A stretch of DNA of 41,192 bases from Actinomycetota bacterium. GTDB taxonomy: Bacteria > Actinomycetota > Humimicrobiia > Humimicrobiales > Humimicrobiaceae. Of this stretch, positions 18,570 to 27,733 are shown in pieces. The notes below the pieces were generated by a model, which did no database searches, had not been told where the DNA came from, and saw only the letters and a list, made by a program, of their open reading frames with translations. The position numbers and the translations under genes are program-made. The stretch spans positions 1 through 41,192 of the forward strand of contig DUQM01000001.1 of assembly GCA_012837825.1 (NCBI GenBank), in the 5' to 3' direction. Each line of letters begins with the position of its first letter. Position 1 is the stretch's first letter.

Positions 18570-19400
18570 TTGGCCTTAAAAAAATATAAACCTACATCTC
18601 CAGGTAGGAGATTTGCGACAGTGTCTGACTTTTCTGAGCTTACAAAAAAGGCTCCTGAAAAATCACTGACTGTGCCTCTGTCAGGTAAAGGTGGAAGGAA
18701 TAATAATGGAAAAATCACCCAGAGACATAGCGGCGGCAGACATAAAAGACTTTACAGGATAATAGATTTTAAAAGGAATAAAGCAAATATTCCTGCCAAA
18801 GTCGTAGCCATAGAGTATGATCCCAACAGAAGTGCGAGAATAGCACTGATTAATTATGCTGATGGTGAAAAAAGCTACATTATTGCTCCTGTAGGCTTGA
18901 AAATAGGCGATATTGTAATAGCGGGCAGCAATGTTGATATCAAAATCGGAAATTGCCTTCCTCTGGCAAACATACCTGTAGGTACCTTTGTTCATAATAT
19001 TGAACTAAAAGTAAATAAAGGTGCTGCGATTGCCAGATCTGCCGGTTCTTCTGCACAGCTGCTGGCAAAAGATGAAGAGCATGCACAGCTAAAACTTCCC
19101 TCCGGTGAAGTAAGAATGGTAAGCATAGGATGCAGGGCATGCATAGGACAGGTAGGAAATCTTGATCATGAGATAATAACTCTGGGAAAAGCAGGAAGGT
19201 CCAGATGGCTTGGCGTAAGACCGGGCGTAAGGGGAACAGCTATGAACCCCCATGATCATCCGCACGGTGGCGGTGAAGGGAAAAACAAAACTGCCGGCAG
19301 GAACCCTGTAACGCCCTGGGGTAAACCTACTCTTGGATACAGGACAAGGGATAAGAAAAACCCTTCAGACAAGTTTATTATAAGAAGAAGGAAATCTTAA
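18570..19400 (+). CDS. rplB: 50S ribosomal protein L2
   Basis: L2 is needed for subunit joining and peptidyl transfer. The product has 276 residues from a TTG start at 18570, placed by GGAGG at 18557-18561. Conserved parts are [48 protein letters not shown], and near the C terminus [20 protein letters not shown] with the functionally important histidines. It ends with the usual basic tail KFIIRRRKS. Confidence 0.97.
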   Translation: MALKKYKPTSPGRRFATVSDFSELTKKAPEKSLTVPLSGKGGRNNNGKITQRHSGGRHKRLYRIIDFKRNKANIPAKVVAIEYDPNRSARIALINYADGEKSYIIAPVGLKIGDIVIAGSNVDIKIGNCLPLANIPVGTFVHNIELKVNKGAAIARSAGSSAQLLAKDEEHAQLKLPSGEVRMVSIGCRACIGQVGNLDHEIITLGKAGRSRWLGVRPGVRGTAMNPHDHPHGGGEGKNKTAGRNPVTPWGKPTLGYRTRDKKNPSDKFIIRRRKS

Positions 19401-19441
19401 CAGGTTTTAATTTTATTTTAGTTTTTTAGAGGAGGAAAAAT

Positions 19442-19741
19442 ATGTCAAGGTCTTTAAAAAAAGGGCCTTTTATAGAAGAAAGCTTAATGCGAAAGGTTGA
19501 AAAGCTTGAAGAAACAGGTGAAAAGAAGATCATAAAGACATGGTCAAGGGAATCAACGATTTTTCCTGAAATGGTGGGATATACATTTGCTGTTCATGAC
19601 GGGAGAAAACATATTCCTGTTTTTGTATCCGAATCTATGGTTGGTCATAAGTTGGGAGAATTTGCTCCAACCAGATCGATAAGACCACATTCTTATAAAG
19701 GTAAAAATGAAAAAGCGGCTTCTGTTAAAAAGAAGAAATAA
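19442..19741 (+). CDS. rpsS: 30S ribosomal protein S19
   Basis: S19 works with S13 in the 30S head at the subunit bridge. The product has 99 residues. [52 protein letters not shown] and the terminal [13 protein letters not shown] region are family signatures. GAGGAGG precedes ATG 19442. A short Lys/Ala tail follows the conserved end. Confidence 0.97.
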   Translation: MSRSLKKGPFIEESLMRKVEKLEETGEKKIIKTWSRESTIFPEMVGYTFAVHDGRKHIPVFVSESMVGHKLGEFAPTRSIRPHSYKGKNEKAASVKKKK

Positions 19742-19797
19742 CTTTTCAATAATGAAGTCGGATTGTTTTAATTGATTATCAAAAAGGGGGCTTAATA

Positions 19798-20172
19798 GTG
19801 GAAGCTAAAGCAGTTACAAAATATATAGGCATATCAGCTACAAAAATGAGATATGTAGTTGAGCTTGTCAAAGATAAAAAGGTTGAGGACGCAGTTAATC
19901 TGCTGTCTCTGACACCAAAGTATGCTGCTGTTTATGTAAAAAAAGCAATTCAAAGTGCTGCGGCAAATGCCAGTAATAATTTAAAGATAAAAGAAGATGA
20001 TTTATTTATTTCAAAGATTTATGTAACCCAGGGCCCTACCCAGAAAAGATTCAGACCAAGGGCAAGAGGAAGGGCTGACAGAGAAAGAAAGAGAAGCTCA
20101 CATTTATTTGTATGGGTTTCTGATGGTAAAACAGAGGAGGTTAAAAAAATTGGGTCAAAAAGTAAGTCCTAA
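19798..20172 (+). CDS. rplV: 50S ribosomal protein L22
   Basis: L22 lines the exit tunnel. The product has 124 residues from GTG 19798, after AAAAAGGGGG at 19781-19790. Conserved parts are [18 protein letters not shown] and the tunnel beta-hairpin [20 protein letters not shown]. Its 3' end overlaps rpsC by 23 bases when rpsC is started at its proper TTG. Confidence 0.95.
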   Translation: MEAKAVTKYIGISATKMRYVVELVKDKKVEDAVNLLSLTPKYAAVYVKKAIQSAAANASNNLKIKEDDLFISKIYVTQGPTQKRFRPRARGRADRERKRSSHLFVWVSDGKTEEVKKIGSKSKS

Positions 20173-20830
20173 TGGCTTAAGAATCGGCATTAATAGAGAC
20201 TGGGAATCCAGATGGTTTGCTTCCAAAAAGGAATATGCTCAATTTATAAAAGAAGATATAAGCATCAGAAAGTTAATTAATGATCAGATCGCCAATTCAG
20301 GTATTTCAAAGATAGAGATTGAAAGAACTTCAGATGAAGTCAAAGTTGATGTTCATACATCAAAACCCGGTGTTGTTATAGGTAAAAGGGGAGCAAACAT
20401 CAACGATATAAAAGACATGCTTCAGAAAGAAGTCGGAAAAAACGTTCAGCTTAATATTATTGAGGTAAAAAAACCCGAACTGGTTTCAAAACTTGTGGCT
20501 GAAGGAATTGCTTCCCAGCTTGAGGGCAGGGTAAGCTTCAGAAAAGCCATGAAAAAAGCAGTTTCGCTTACTTTAAAAGCAGGAGCTAAAGGCATAAGAG
20601 TGCAGTGCTCCGGAAGACTTGGCGGAGCTGAAATGGCCAGAACGGAATGGTATCGTGAAGGAAGGGTGCCTCTTCATACATTAAGGGCGGAAATTGATTA
20701 CGGTTTTGCAGAAGCCAATACGACATTCGGAAAAATAGGTGTAAAAGTATGGATTTACCTTGGAGATATATTAGTTGACAAGGGTGTTATTGAAGAAAAA
20801 AAGGCTGAAAAAGAATCAGCAGCCAGCTAA
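20150..20830 (+). CDS. rpsC: 30S ribosomal protein S3
   Basis: S3 lies at the mRNA entry channel and has helicase-related residues. The chosen start is TTG 20150, giving 226 residues that begin [20 protein letters not shown], the universal S3 N terminus. GAGGAGG at 20134-20140 lies nine bases before it. The open frame reaches back to 20108, but that extension has no family match. KH-domain signature [13 protein letters not shown] and the C-terminal [20 protein letters not shown] are present. It overlaps rplV by 23 bases. Confidence 0.96.
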   Translation: MGQKVSPNGLRIGINRDWESRWFASKKEYAQFIKEDISIRKLINDQIANSGISKIEIERTSDEVKVDVHTSKPGVVIGKRGANINDIKDMLQKEVGKNVQLNIIEVKKPELVSKLVAEGIASQLEGRVSFRKAMKKAVSLTLKAGAKGIRVQCSGRLGGAEMARTEWYREGRVPLHTLRAEIDYGFAEANTTFGKIGVKVWIYLGDILVDKGVIEEKKAEKESAAS

Positions 20831-20878
20831 TTAATATTATATTTGAAGTTTGTACAGATTGAAGTTAGGAGATAAATT

Positions 20879-21295
20879 ATGTCACCGATGTTAATGCCTA
20901 AAAGGGTTAAATACAGAAAAGAGCAACGTGGCAGAATGAAAGGAATGGCTAAAGGAGGCATGAAGCTTTCTTTTGGTGAATATGGTTTGCAGGCACTTGA
21001 GCCCGGATGGATAACAAGCAAACAGATAGAAGCTGCCAGAGTTGCGCTTACAAGATATATAAAAAGAGGCGGAAAAGTATGGATAAATATTTTCCCTCAT
21101 AAACCGGTTACAAAAAAACCTGCTGAAACAAGGATGGGCAGCGGTAAAGGTGCTCCGGAAAACTGGGTTGCCGTTATCAAACCCGGAAAAATAATGTTTG
21201 AACTTGCCGGCGTAAATAGGGAGATAGCGCAGGAAGCAATGAGGCTTGCTTCTCACAAATTACCTTTAAAAACGAAATTCATACATGAGGAATAG
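20879..21295 (+). CDS. rplP: 50S ribosomal protein L16
   Basis: L16 helps position A-site tRNA. The product has 138 residues. The N terminus [20 protein letters not shown] and the conserved [20 protein letters not shown] are clear. The start ATG 20879 is supported by AGGAG at 20867-20871, seven bases upstream, rather than the internal ATGs at codons 4 and 6. rpmC follows. Confidence 0.96.
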   Translation: MSPMLMPKRVKYRKEQRGRMKGMAKGGMKLSFGEYGLQALEPGWITSKQIEAARVALTRYIKRGGKVWINIFPHKPVTKKPAETRMGSGKGAPENWVAVIKPGKIMFELAGVNREIAQEAMRLASHKLPLKTKFIHEE

Positions 21296-21345
21296 TTAAG
21301 ACAATAAGATGAATTTAAATATTGTTTAATAGATTAGGTGAACAA

Positions 21346-21663
21346 ATGAAAGCTAGTGATATAAGAGAATTTTCAAGAGAAGAACTACAGGCGAGGCTTC
21401 TGGAAGTCAAGAAAAATATTTTCAATCTTAAATTCCAGAAAGCATCCGGTCAGCTGGATGACTTAATGAAAATAAAGAATTTAAAAAGAGATGTTGCAAA
21501 AATTGAAACTGTTTTGAGGGAAAAAGAACTTGGAATAGTAGTAAAGGTGACTGAAAAGGAAAAACCGGTTAAAAAATCAAAACCCGGAAGCAGCCGGACA
21601 AAGCAGAAAGCTGCAAAAACAGATGAAAAGAAAGTTAAAGAAGAAACAGTTAAAGACAAATAA
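21346..21663 (+). CDS. rpmC: 50S ribosomal protein L29 with long basic tail
   Basis: L29 sits beside L23 at the tunnel exit. ATG 21346 gives 105 residues starting MKASDIREFSREELQARLLE. AGGTGA at 21336-21341 supports this start over the upstream TTG at 21322. Residues 1-64 are the normal two-helix core (KFQKASGQLDDLMKIKNLKR, then DVAKIETVLREKE). About 40 extra residues follow, rich in Lys, Glu, Thr and Ser and probably disordered (EKEKPVKKSKPGSSRTKQKA and on). Most L29 proteins end near residue 65. Confidence 0.93.
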   Translation: MKASDIREFSREELQARLLEVKKNIFNLKFQKASGQLDDLMKIKNLKRDVAKIETVLREKELGIVVKVTEKEKPVKKSKPGSSRTKQKAAKTDEKKVKEETVKDK

Positions 21664-21692
21664 AATTTTAGTTTTTAAATAAGGGGGACTCC

Positions 21693-21947
21693 TTGGAAAG
21701 AGGAATTAGAAAAACAAGAATCGGGACAGTTGTAAGCGATAGCATGGACAAAACAATAGTTGTTGCTGTTGATTCGACTTACAGGCATCCCTTATATAAA
21801 AAGATTTTAACCAGAATCAGAAGATACAAGGCACATGATGAAACCAATGATGCCAAAAAAGGTGATAAAGTTTTAATTTCTGAAACAAGACCGCTGAGCA
21901 GAACGAAAAGGTGGAGACTTGTTGAAATAATTAAGAAAGCTGAATAA
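21693..21947 (+). CDS. rpsQ: 30S ribosomal protein S17
   Basis: S17 is an early-binding 16S rRNA protein with an OB fold. The product has 84 residues from TTG 21693, after AAGGGGG at 21681-21687. [39 protein letters not shown] and the end [17 protein letters not shown] are typical. Confidence 0.96.
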   Translation: MERGIRKTRIGTVVSDSMDKTIVVAVDSTYRHPLYKKILTRIRRYKAHDETNDAKKGDKVLISETRPLSRTKRWRLVEIIKKAE

Positions 21948-21980
21948 TTAAGAAAGCAGTTTATAAGAAAGGGCTGTAAG

Positions 21981-22349
21981 ATGATTCAATCTTATACTAG
22001 AGTAAAAGTAGCTGATAATACAGGTGCCAGAGAGCTCATGTGTATAAGGGTTTTAGGCGGAACGGGAAAACGATATGCAAGAGTGGGGGACATATTTATG
22101 GCCACAGTTAAAGATGCCAACCCCGGCGGAGTTGTTAAAAAAAGCGATATTGTAATGGCGGTGCTTGTAAGGTCAGTTAAAAAATATAGAAGAAAAGATG
22201 GTTCATATGTAAGATTTGATGAAAATGCTGCAGTAATCATCGATAAACAGGGTAATCCGAAAGGAACACGTATTTTTGGGCCTGTTGCAAGAGAGCTAAG
22301 AGAAAAGAATTATATGAAAATAATATCTTTATCTCCGGAAGTTGTATGA
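21981..22349 (+). CDS. rplN: 50S ribosomal protein L14
   Basis: L14 forms an intersubunit bridge. The 122 residues begin [20 protein letters not shown] and contain [36 protein letters not shown] and [20 protein letters not shown], all standard. ATG 21981 follows GAAAGGGC. It sits in the spc order rpsQ-rplN-rplX-rplE. Confidence 0.97.
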   Translation: MIQSYTRVKVADNTGARELMCIRVLGGTGKRYARVGDIFMATVKDANPGGVVKKSDIVMAVLVRSVKKYRRKDGSYVRFDENAAVIIDKQGNPKGTRIFGPVARELREKNYMKIISLSPEVV

Positions 22350-22374
22350 ATTAATTTTTACAGGAGTGTAGATA

Positions 22375-22686
22375 ATGTTCAAGATTAAAAAAAATGACAA
22401 AGTCAAGATTATGCAGGGCAAGGACAAAGGGAAAGTCGGCAAGGTTTTAAGGATAAACCCTAAGGAAGAGAAACTGTATGTAGAAGGGGCAAATATAATT
22501 AAAAGACATACAAGACAGAAAGCCCAGAATCAGCCTGGCGGAATCATTAAAAAAGAGGGTCCCATAAATATTTCAAACGTAAAAATAATCTGCCCCGGCT
22601 GCGGGAAAGATTCACGGGTAGGGTTTGAAATTAATGAAGGCAATGAAAAAGTAAGGATTTGTAAAAGCTGCGGACAGCAGATTTAA
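22375..22686 (+). CDS. rplX: 50S ribosomal protein L24
   Basis: L24 starts folding of 23S rRNA. The product has 103 residues. A KOW motif is present (KVKIMQGKDKGKVGKVLRI, residues about 9-27). The C-terminal part has two CxxC pairs, C73/C76 and C96/C99 (CPGCGKDSRVGF...CKSCG), forming a likely zinc ribbon seen in part of the family. CAGGAG precedes ATG 22375. Confidence 0.96.
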   Translation: MFKIKKNDKVKIMQGKDKGKVGKVLRINPKEEKLYVEGANIIKRHTRQKAQNQPGGIIKKEGPINISNVKIICPGCGKDSRVGFEINEGNEKVRICKSCGQQI

Positions 22687-22721
22687 TTTTTTTTTAAGTA
22701 TTTATTTAAAGAGGATAAGTT

Positions 22722-23273
22722 ATGACTGTGACAAAACCTAGATTAAAAGAAAAATATAATAGTGAGATATTAAAGCAGCTTATGGAGGAGAGAAAATTCA
22801 GCAATGTAATGGAAGCTCCAAGGCTGAAAAAAATTACTATAAATATGGGTGTTGGTTCAGCGACACAAAATGCCAAAGAGCTTGAAGGAGCTATAAAGGA
22901 TCTGGCGATAATAAGCGGGCAGAAGCCCGTCATCACTAAAGCCAAAAAATCAATTGCAAGCTTCAAAGTTCGTGAAGGTAATTCAATTGGTTGCAAAGTG
23001 ACACTCAGAGGAGCAAGAATGTATGAATTTCTGGACAGGCTTTTAAATGTTGCAATTCCCAGGATAAAGGATTTCAGAGGCATTTCCAGAAAAAGCTTTG
23101 ACGGAAGAGGCAATTATACTATTGGTTTAAAGGAGCAGACAATTTTTCCGGAAGTCAATGTTGATGACATTACTTCGGTTAAAGGGATGAATATTACTTT
23201 TACAATGGATTCCAAATCAGACGATGATTCATTGCTTTTATTGGAAAAGTTCGGTTTTCCATTTAAAAAATAA
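22722..23273 (+). CDS. rplE: 50S ribosomal protein L5
   Basis: L5 binds 5S rRNA and contacts the 30S head. The 183 residues show LKKITINMGVGSATQNAK, GQKPVITKAKKSIASFKVRE, GCKVTLRG and the P-site loop RDFRGISRKSFDGRGNYTIG. AGAGGA precedes ATG 22722. The length and ends are normal. Confidence 0.97.
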   Translation: MTVTKPRLKEKYNSEILKQLMEERKFSNVMEAPRLKKITINMGVGSATQNAKELEGAIKDLAIISGQKPVITKAKKSIASFKVREGNSIGCKVTLRGARMYEFLDRLLNVAIPRIKDFRGISRKSFDGRGNYTIGLKEQTIFPEVNVDDITSVKGMNITFTMDSKSDDDSLLLLEKFGFPFKK

Positions 23274-23294
23274 TTTTTAAAACAGGAGGATTTT

Positions 23295-23480
23295 TTGGCT
23301 AAAAAATCATTGATGGTAAAGCACAGCCGGGTGCCTAAGTTTACTACAAGGAAATACAATAGATGCAATAGATGCGGAAGGCCAAGAGGATATTTCAGGA
23401 GATTTGGTCTTTGCAGGATATGCTTGAGAGAACTTGCATATGAGGGCAAAATTCCTGGACTTGTAAAGTCCAGCTGGTAA
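23295..23480 (+). CDS. rpsN: 30S ribosomal protein S14, type Z (zinc)
   Basis: Short S14 of 61 residues from TTG 23295, after AGGAGG at 23284-23289. It has the zinc module C24, C27, C40 and C43 ([20 protein letters not shown]) and the end [11 protein letters not shown]. This compact form is typical of Gram-positive bacteria and thermophiles, in contrast to the longer zinc-free form. It lies between rplE and rpsH as expected. Confidence 0.97.
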   Translation: MAKKSLMVKHSRVPKFTTRKYNRCNRCGRPRGYFRRFGLCRICLRELAYEGKIPGLVKSSW

Positions 23481-23497
23481 TTAAAGGAGGAGATTAA

Positions 23498-23899
23498 ATG
23501 GCAGCAATATCAGATCCGATAGCTGATATGTTAACAAGGATTAGAAATGCCAATAAAGCAAGAATAGATTTTGTTGATATGCCCAATTCAAAAATGAAAA
23601 GGGGGATAGCAAAGATTCTGCTTGAAAAAGGCTTTATAAAAAATTTTGAAGTTACTGATGAGAGCTCAAACAGTAATCTGAGGGTTTACCTGAAGTTTGA
23701 CAGGAATAAAAAAGGGATAATCAAAGGTATTAAAAAAATCAGCAAGCCGGGTTTAAGGATTTATGCCAAAAACAGCGAAATCCCCAGAGTTTTAGGAGGT
23801 CTGGGAACGGTTGTAGTATCTACATCCAAAGGTTTAATAGCTGGTGATGAAGCAAAGAAATCAGGTCTTGGTGGCGAAATAATTTGTTACATCTGGTAA
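23498..23899 (+). CDS. rpsH: 30S ribosomal protein S8
   Basis: S8 binds the central domain of 16S rRNA and often regulates the spc operon. The product has 133 residues, with SDPIADMLTRIRNANKARID at the N terminus and the C-terminal signature STSKGLIAGDEAKKSGLGGE before the last ICYIW. AAAGGAGGAG precedes ATG 23498. Confidence 0.97.
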   Translation: MAAISDPIADMLTRIRNANKARIDFVDMPNSKMKRGIAKILLEKGFIKNFEVTDESSNSNLRVYLKFDRNKKGIIKGIKKISKPGLRIYAKNSEIPRVLGGLGTVVVSTSKGLIAGDEAKKSGLGGEIICYIW

Positions 23900-23921
23900 T
23901 AAGAATAAAGGGGGATTTAAA

Positions 23922-24470
23922 GTGTCCAGGATTGGAAAATTACCGATTGATATACCGTCAGGAGTAGATATAAAAATTGATGGTTCAATGGTGACTGTAA
24001 AAGGAAAATTAGGGGAATTATCACAGGAGATAGGAAGTTCGCTTGATGTTTCCGTTGAAGATAACAAGATAATTGTAAAAAGAAAATCTGATGATAAGAC
24101 AGGAAGATCGCAGCACGGTCTTTACAGAAGCCTTATCAGCAATATGGTTCAGGGCGTAAGCGTAGGATTTGAAAGGGCTCTTGATATAGTGGGAGTGGGT
24201 TACAGGGCAAGCAAGAAAGGTGAAGACCTGGAAATACTTATCGGCTATTCAAACCCTGTGCTTATCAAGGCGACAAAAGATGTAAGTTTTGATGTACCGA
24301 GCCAGAATATCATCCTGGTTAAGGGTATTGACAAACAAAAAGTTGGAGAAATGGCAAACACGATAAGAAATGTCAGAAAACCTGAACCTTACAAAGGCAA
24401 AGGTATTAAATACAGAGAAGAAGTAATAAAAAGAAAAGTTGGAAAAACTACTGCTTCAAGTGGAAATTAA
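23922..24470 (+). CDS. rplF: 50S ribosomal protein L6
   Basis: L6 lies near the factor-binding site. The 182 residues start at GTG 23922 (SRIGKLPIDIPSGVDIKIDG), with AAAGGGGG at 23907-23914 upstream. Repeated L6 domains are visible. The second ends with the signature KPEPYKGKGIKYREEVIKRK followed by VGKT. Confidence 0.96.
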   Translation: MSRIGKLPIDIPSGVDIKIDGSMVTVKGKLGELSQEIGSSLDVSVEDNKIIVKRKSDDKTGRSQHGLYRSLISNMVQGVSVGFERALDIVGVGYRASKKGEDLEILIGYSNPVLIKATKDVSFDVPSQNIILVKGIDKQKVGEMANTIRNVRKPEPYKGKGIKYREEVIKRKVGKTTASSGN

Positions 24471-24498
24471 TAAGCTTTTTTAATATACGGGAGTTTTT

Positions 24499-24861
24499 AT
24501 GAGGACTAAAAAAGAAATAAGGAATACAGCAGAAAGACGCAAATTATCGGTCAGGAACAGTATAAAAAAGTTTTCTGACAGACCGAGATTATGTGTTTTT
24601 AGAAGCAATAAATATATTTATGCTCAGATAGTAGATGATAAGACAGGAGTTACATTAACCGGTATAACAAGTAAGATGATAGAGAAAAAATCAGATGAAA
24701 AAGGATCTATCGGAGTTTGTTTCAGAACCGGCAAGGCTCTTGCTGAAAAAGCAAAGGAAAAAAATATAGATAAAGTTGTTTTTGACAGAGGAATGTTTAA
24801 GTATCATGGCAAAGTAAAAGCTCTGGCTGATGGCGCCAGAGAAGGTGGTCTAATTTTTTAA
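24499..24861 (+). CDS. rplR: 50S ribosomal protein L18
   Basis: L18 binds 5S rRNA. The product has 120 residues: [20 protein letters not shown], then [40 protein letters not shown] and EGGLIF. These are typical. The start ATG 24499 follows GGGAG. rpsE is 22 bases downstream. Confidence 0.97.
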   Translation: MRTKKEIRNTAERRKLSVRNSIKKFSDRPRLCVFRSNKYIYAQIVDDKTGVTLTGITSKMIEKKSDEKGSIGVCFRTGKALAEKAKEKNIDKVVFDRGMFKYHGKVKALADGAREGGLIF

Positions 24862-24886
24862 CGGGTGATTTTTTAAGGAGGAATTG

Positions 24887-25369
24887 GTGCCTGAGTTTAG
24901 TAAAGATAAAGATAAAGATAATAATTTTGGTGAAAAAGTTCTGAAGATAAACAGAGTAGCAAAAGTTGTTAAAGGCGGAAGAAGATTTTCTTTTTCTGCT
25001 CTTGTTGCTGTTGGAGATATGAACGGCATGGTAGGTGTTGGATTTGGAAAAGCAAATGAAGTTTCAATAGCTATACAGAAAGGTGTTCATGCGGCAAAAA
25101 AGAATATGTTTAAAGTTCCTTTGAATAATGGAACTGTTCCGCATGAAGTGAATTCCAGAAATGGTGCCGGTCATGTCTTTTTTAAACCGGCTACCCAGGG
25201 TACCGGAGTAATAGCGGGCGGTCCTGTAAGAGCGATTATGGAGCTTGCCGGTGTTAAAGATGTTGTTGCCAAGATAATCGGAAGCTCAAATGCTTTAAGC
25301 GTGGTGAATGCAACAGTAGCAGGCTTAAAGAGTTTACAGGCCATCAACGATATAAATAAAAACGCATAA
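24887..25369 (+). CDS. rpsE: 30S ribosomal protein S5
   Basis: S5 shapes the decoding region and the mRNA entry. GTG 24887 is preferred over the in-frame TTG at 24884 because AGGAGG at 24876-24881 is then five bases away instead of two. This gives 160 residues. Conserved parts are [39 protein letters not shown] and [20 protein letters not shown]. Only 17 bases separate it from rplO, so rpmD, usually in between, is absent here. Confidence 0.96.
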   Translation: MPEFSKDKDKDNNFGEKVLKINRVAKVVKGGRRFSFSALVAVGDMNGMVGVGFGKANEVSIAIQKGVHAAKKNMFKVPLNNGTVPHEVNSRNGAGHVFFKPATQGTGVIAGGPVRAIMELAGVKDVVAKIIGSSNALSVVNATVAGLKSLQAINDINKNA

Positions 25370-25386
25370 GCTTTTAAGGAGAAGAA

Positions 25387-25839
25387 ATGGTTGATATCAG
25401 CGAACTGGGACCAGCTTATGGTTCTGTTAAAAAGAGAAAAAGAGTAGGCAGAGGTGACGGCTCCGGCCATGGAACAACTTCCTGCAGGGGAAGCAAGGGA
25501 CAGAAATCACGTTCAGGCGGAGAAAGCAAAACAAGACTTGGTTTTGAAGGCGGACAGATGCCTTTGCATAGGAGAATCCCTCATTTAAAGGGATTTAAAA
25601 ATACCAGAAAAGAAGAGTTTAATATAATTAATGTTTCTCAGTTTGAAAGATTTGAGGAAGGTAGTGTAATCGATTTTGAAACTCTTTCAAAAGTAGGCAT
25701 GTTGATGAAGAACAATGCAAAGATAAAGATTCTTGGAAATGGGGAATTGAAAAAAAAGTATATAGTCAAAGCTAATTATTTTAGCAAAAGCGCTATATCA
25801 AAAATAGAAAAAGCTGGTGGCAAAGCGGAGGCAATTTAA
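25387..25839 (+). CDS. rplO: 50S ribosomal protein L15
   Basis: A late-assembling 23S rRNA protein of 150 residues. The Gly/Arg-rich N-terminal loop KKRKRVGRGDGSGHGTTSCR, GSKGQKSRSGG, and FEGGQMPLHRRIPHLKGFKN are standard. The C-terminal domain has no added segment that could stand in for the missing L30. AAGGAGAAG precedes ATG 25387. Its TAA stop overlaps secY ATG by one base. Confidence 0.97.
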   Translation: MVDISELGPAYGSVKKRKRVGRGDGSGHGTTSCRGSKGQKSRSGGESKTRLGFEGGQMPLHRRIPHLKGFKNTRKEEFNIINVSQFERFEEGSVIDFETLSKVGMLMKNNAKIKILGNGELKKKYIVKANYFSKSAISKIEKAGGKAEAI

Positions 25840-27101
25840 TGTTTCGTGCTCTTTTAAATGCTTTTAAAATTAAAGAATTAAGAAACAGAATATTATTTAC
25901 CATAGGGATACTTGCTTTATACAGATTCGGTGCAAACCTTACATTACCCGGTGTAGATGCAACAGTCATACTTAAACAGGTTGAACAGGGGATAATGGGT
26001 ATGCTTGATCTGTTCTCCGGCGGAGCCCTTGGAAATTTTTCTGTTTTCTCGCTTGGAATCATGCCTTATATTACTGCAACTATTATTATGCAGCTTTTGC
26101 AGGTAGTTATACCGAAACTTGATCAGCTTGCAAAAGAAGGTGAAGTAGGCAGGAGAAAAATCAATCAGATATCAAGATATCTGACGGTAGGTCTTGCACT
26201 GATGCAGTCAGTGGCAATGACTTTTTATTTCAGAAATTTCGGAGCAATCCCAAATTTCAACTGGATGCATGTTTTAATAATAGTGGTAACCCTTACTGCC
26301 GGTACGGCTGTCATTATGTGGCTTGGAGAACTTATCAACCTTCACGGAATTGGCAATGGTATATCTCTGATCATTTTTGCATCAATTATATCCAGAATAC
26401 CCGGCGGTCTTATAAGCCTGTTCAGGCTTAAAGGGACAAACTGGTTATTTATCGGACTTTTTGCAGTTTTAACCGTAGGAGTTGTGGTTGCCATAATTCT
26501 TATTACCCAGGGTGAAAGAAGAATACCTGTTCAGTATGCAAAGAGAATTGTAGGAAGAAAGGTTTTTGGCGGCCAAAGTACTTATATCCCGCTGAAAGTC
26601 AACCAGTCCGGTGTAATGCCTATCATTCTTGCCGTATCGGTACTTCTTTTTCCTGCGACAATTGCACAGTTTATAAATGTTCCATGGCTGCAATCCATTG
26701 CAAACTGGCTTAGTCCGTCGATAGCGGGAAAAATAAATCCCGTATATATAATAATATATTCGGTGCTTATAATTATTTTCGCATATTTCTATACTGCTAT
26801 TTCTTTTAATCCGAATGACACAGCAGAAAATCTTAGAAAATATGGTGGATATATCCCGGGAATGAGACCCGGTAAAAGTACGTCAGATTTTCTTTCCAAT
26901 ATTCTGAACAGGATAACACTTCCGGGAGCTATATTTCTGGCAATAATTGCCATTCTGCCGGAGATACTGATTGATACCCTGAAGATTCCTTTCAAGTTCG
27001 GCGGAACCTCGGTAATCATTGCTGTAAGCGTTGCTCTTGAAACAATGAAATGGATTGAATCCCAGCTTATGATGAGAGATTATGAGGGTTTTATAAAATG
27101 A
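25839..27101 (+). CDS. secY: Preprotein translocase subunit SecY
   Basis: The pore subunit of SecYEG, working with the SecE encoded at 484. The product has 420 residues with ten predicted membrane helices. Signatures are RFGANLTLPGVD early on, GIMPYITATIIMQLL, the cytosolic loop QGERRIPVQYAKR, and YGGYIPGMRPGKSTSDFL. The start overlaps rplO (TAATG) and the end overlaps adk (ATGA), so the three are probably translationally coupled. Confidence 0.97.
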   Translation: MFRALLNAFKIKELRNRILFTIGILALYRFGANLTLPGVDATVILKQVEQGIMGMLDLFSGGALGNFSVFSLGIMPYITATIIMQLLQVVIPKLDQLAKEGEVGRRKINQISRYLTVGLALMQSVAMTFYFRNFGAIPNFNWMHVLIIVVTLTAGTAVIMWLGELINLHGIGNGISLIIFASIISRIPGGLISLFRLKGTNWLFIGLFAVLTVGVVVAIILITQGERRIPVQYAKRIVGRKVFGGQSTYIPLKVNQSGVMPIILAVSVLLFPATIAQFINVPWLQSIANWLSPSIAGKINPVYIIIYSVLIIIFAYFYTAISFNPNDTAENLRKYGGYIPGMRPGKSTSDFLSNILNRITLPGAIFLAIIAILPEILIDTLKIPFKFGGTSVIIAVSVALETMKWIESQLMMRDYEGFIK

Positions 27102-27733
27102 GATTGATTTTACTTGGCGCGCCCGGAACGGGAAAAGGCACTCAGGCAAAGAAAATAACAGCAAAATTTAATATTGCCCATATTTCAACGGGCGACATAT
27201 TAAGGGCGGAGATTAATAACAAAACAGAACTTGGCAGTAAAGCTCAGGAATTTGTTTCGTCAGGAAAGCTTGTTCCCGATGAACTTGTCATGGCAATGAT
27301 TAAAGACAGATTTAAATCCGGTGATCTTCAAAAAAGGTTTTTGATGGACGGATTTCCGAGAACCATAGAGCAGGCTGAAAAATTCGACGAGATTCTGGAT
27401 GAGCTTAATCTCAGCCTTGATAAAGTTATAAATATTGTCCTTGATAAAAATGAAATAATCAAAAGAATTACGAACAGGATTGTATGTAATTCATGTAAAA
27501 AAGTTTTCAAACTTGCTGATTTTTCTAATAAAGAATTAAAATGTGATTTTTGTGACAGTGTTCTTTCAAAACGAGCTGACGACTCGGAAGCAGTAATTGT
27601 CAAGAGACTTGAAGTTTATGAAATACAGACAAAACCGCTTATAGAGTATTACGGCAATAAGAAGCTTCTTGCTGATGTTGACGGTCTGGGGACGGAAGAA
27701 GAAATTTTTGAAAGGATCTTAAATTATTTATGA
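27098..27733 (+). CDS. adk: Adenylate kinase, zinc-lid form
   Basis: Catalyses ATP + AMP to 2 ADP. The 211 residues have P-loop GAPGTGKGT at 7-15, the AMP-binding ISTGDILRAE and MDGFPRT. The lid carries C130, C133, C149 and C152 (CNSCKKVF...CDFC), a structural zinc site as in Bacillus and other Gram-positive enzymes. ATG 27098 overlaps the secY end by four bases, and the gene end overlaps map by four bases. Confidence 0.97.
   Translation: MRLILLGAPGTGKGTQAKKITAKFNIAHISTGDILRAEINNKTELGSKAQEFVSSGKLVPDELVMAMIKDRFKSGDLQKRFLMDGFPRTIEQAEKFDEILDELNLSLDKVINIVLDKNEIIKRITNRIVCNSCKKVFKLADFSNKELKCDFCDSVLSKRADDSEAVIVKRLEVYEIQTKPLIEYYGNKKLLADVDGLGTEEEIFERILNYL

Noticed and set aside
21322-21345. Upstream TTG start for rpmC adding eight residues
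   Set aside because: AGGTGA lies just before ATG 21346, and the L29 family begins with M-K-A-x-D/E-I/L; the extra residues have no match.
25387-25839. L30 fused to L15
   Set aside because: L15 has normal length and ends; no L30-like segment is present.
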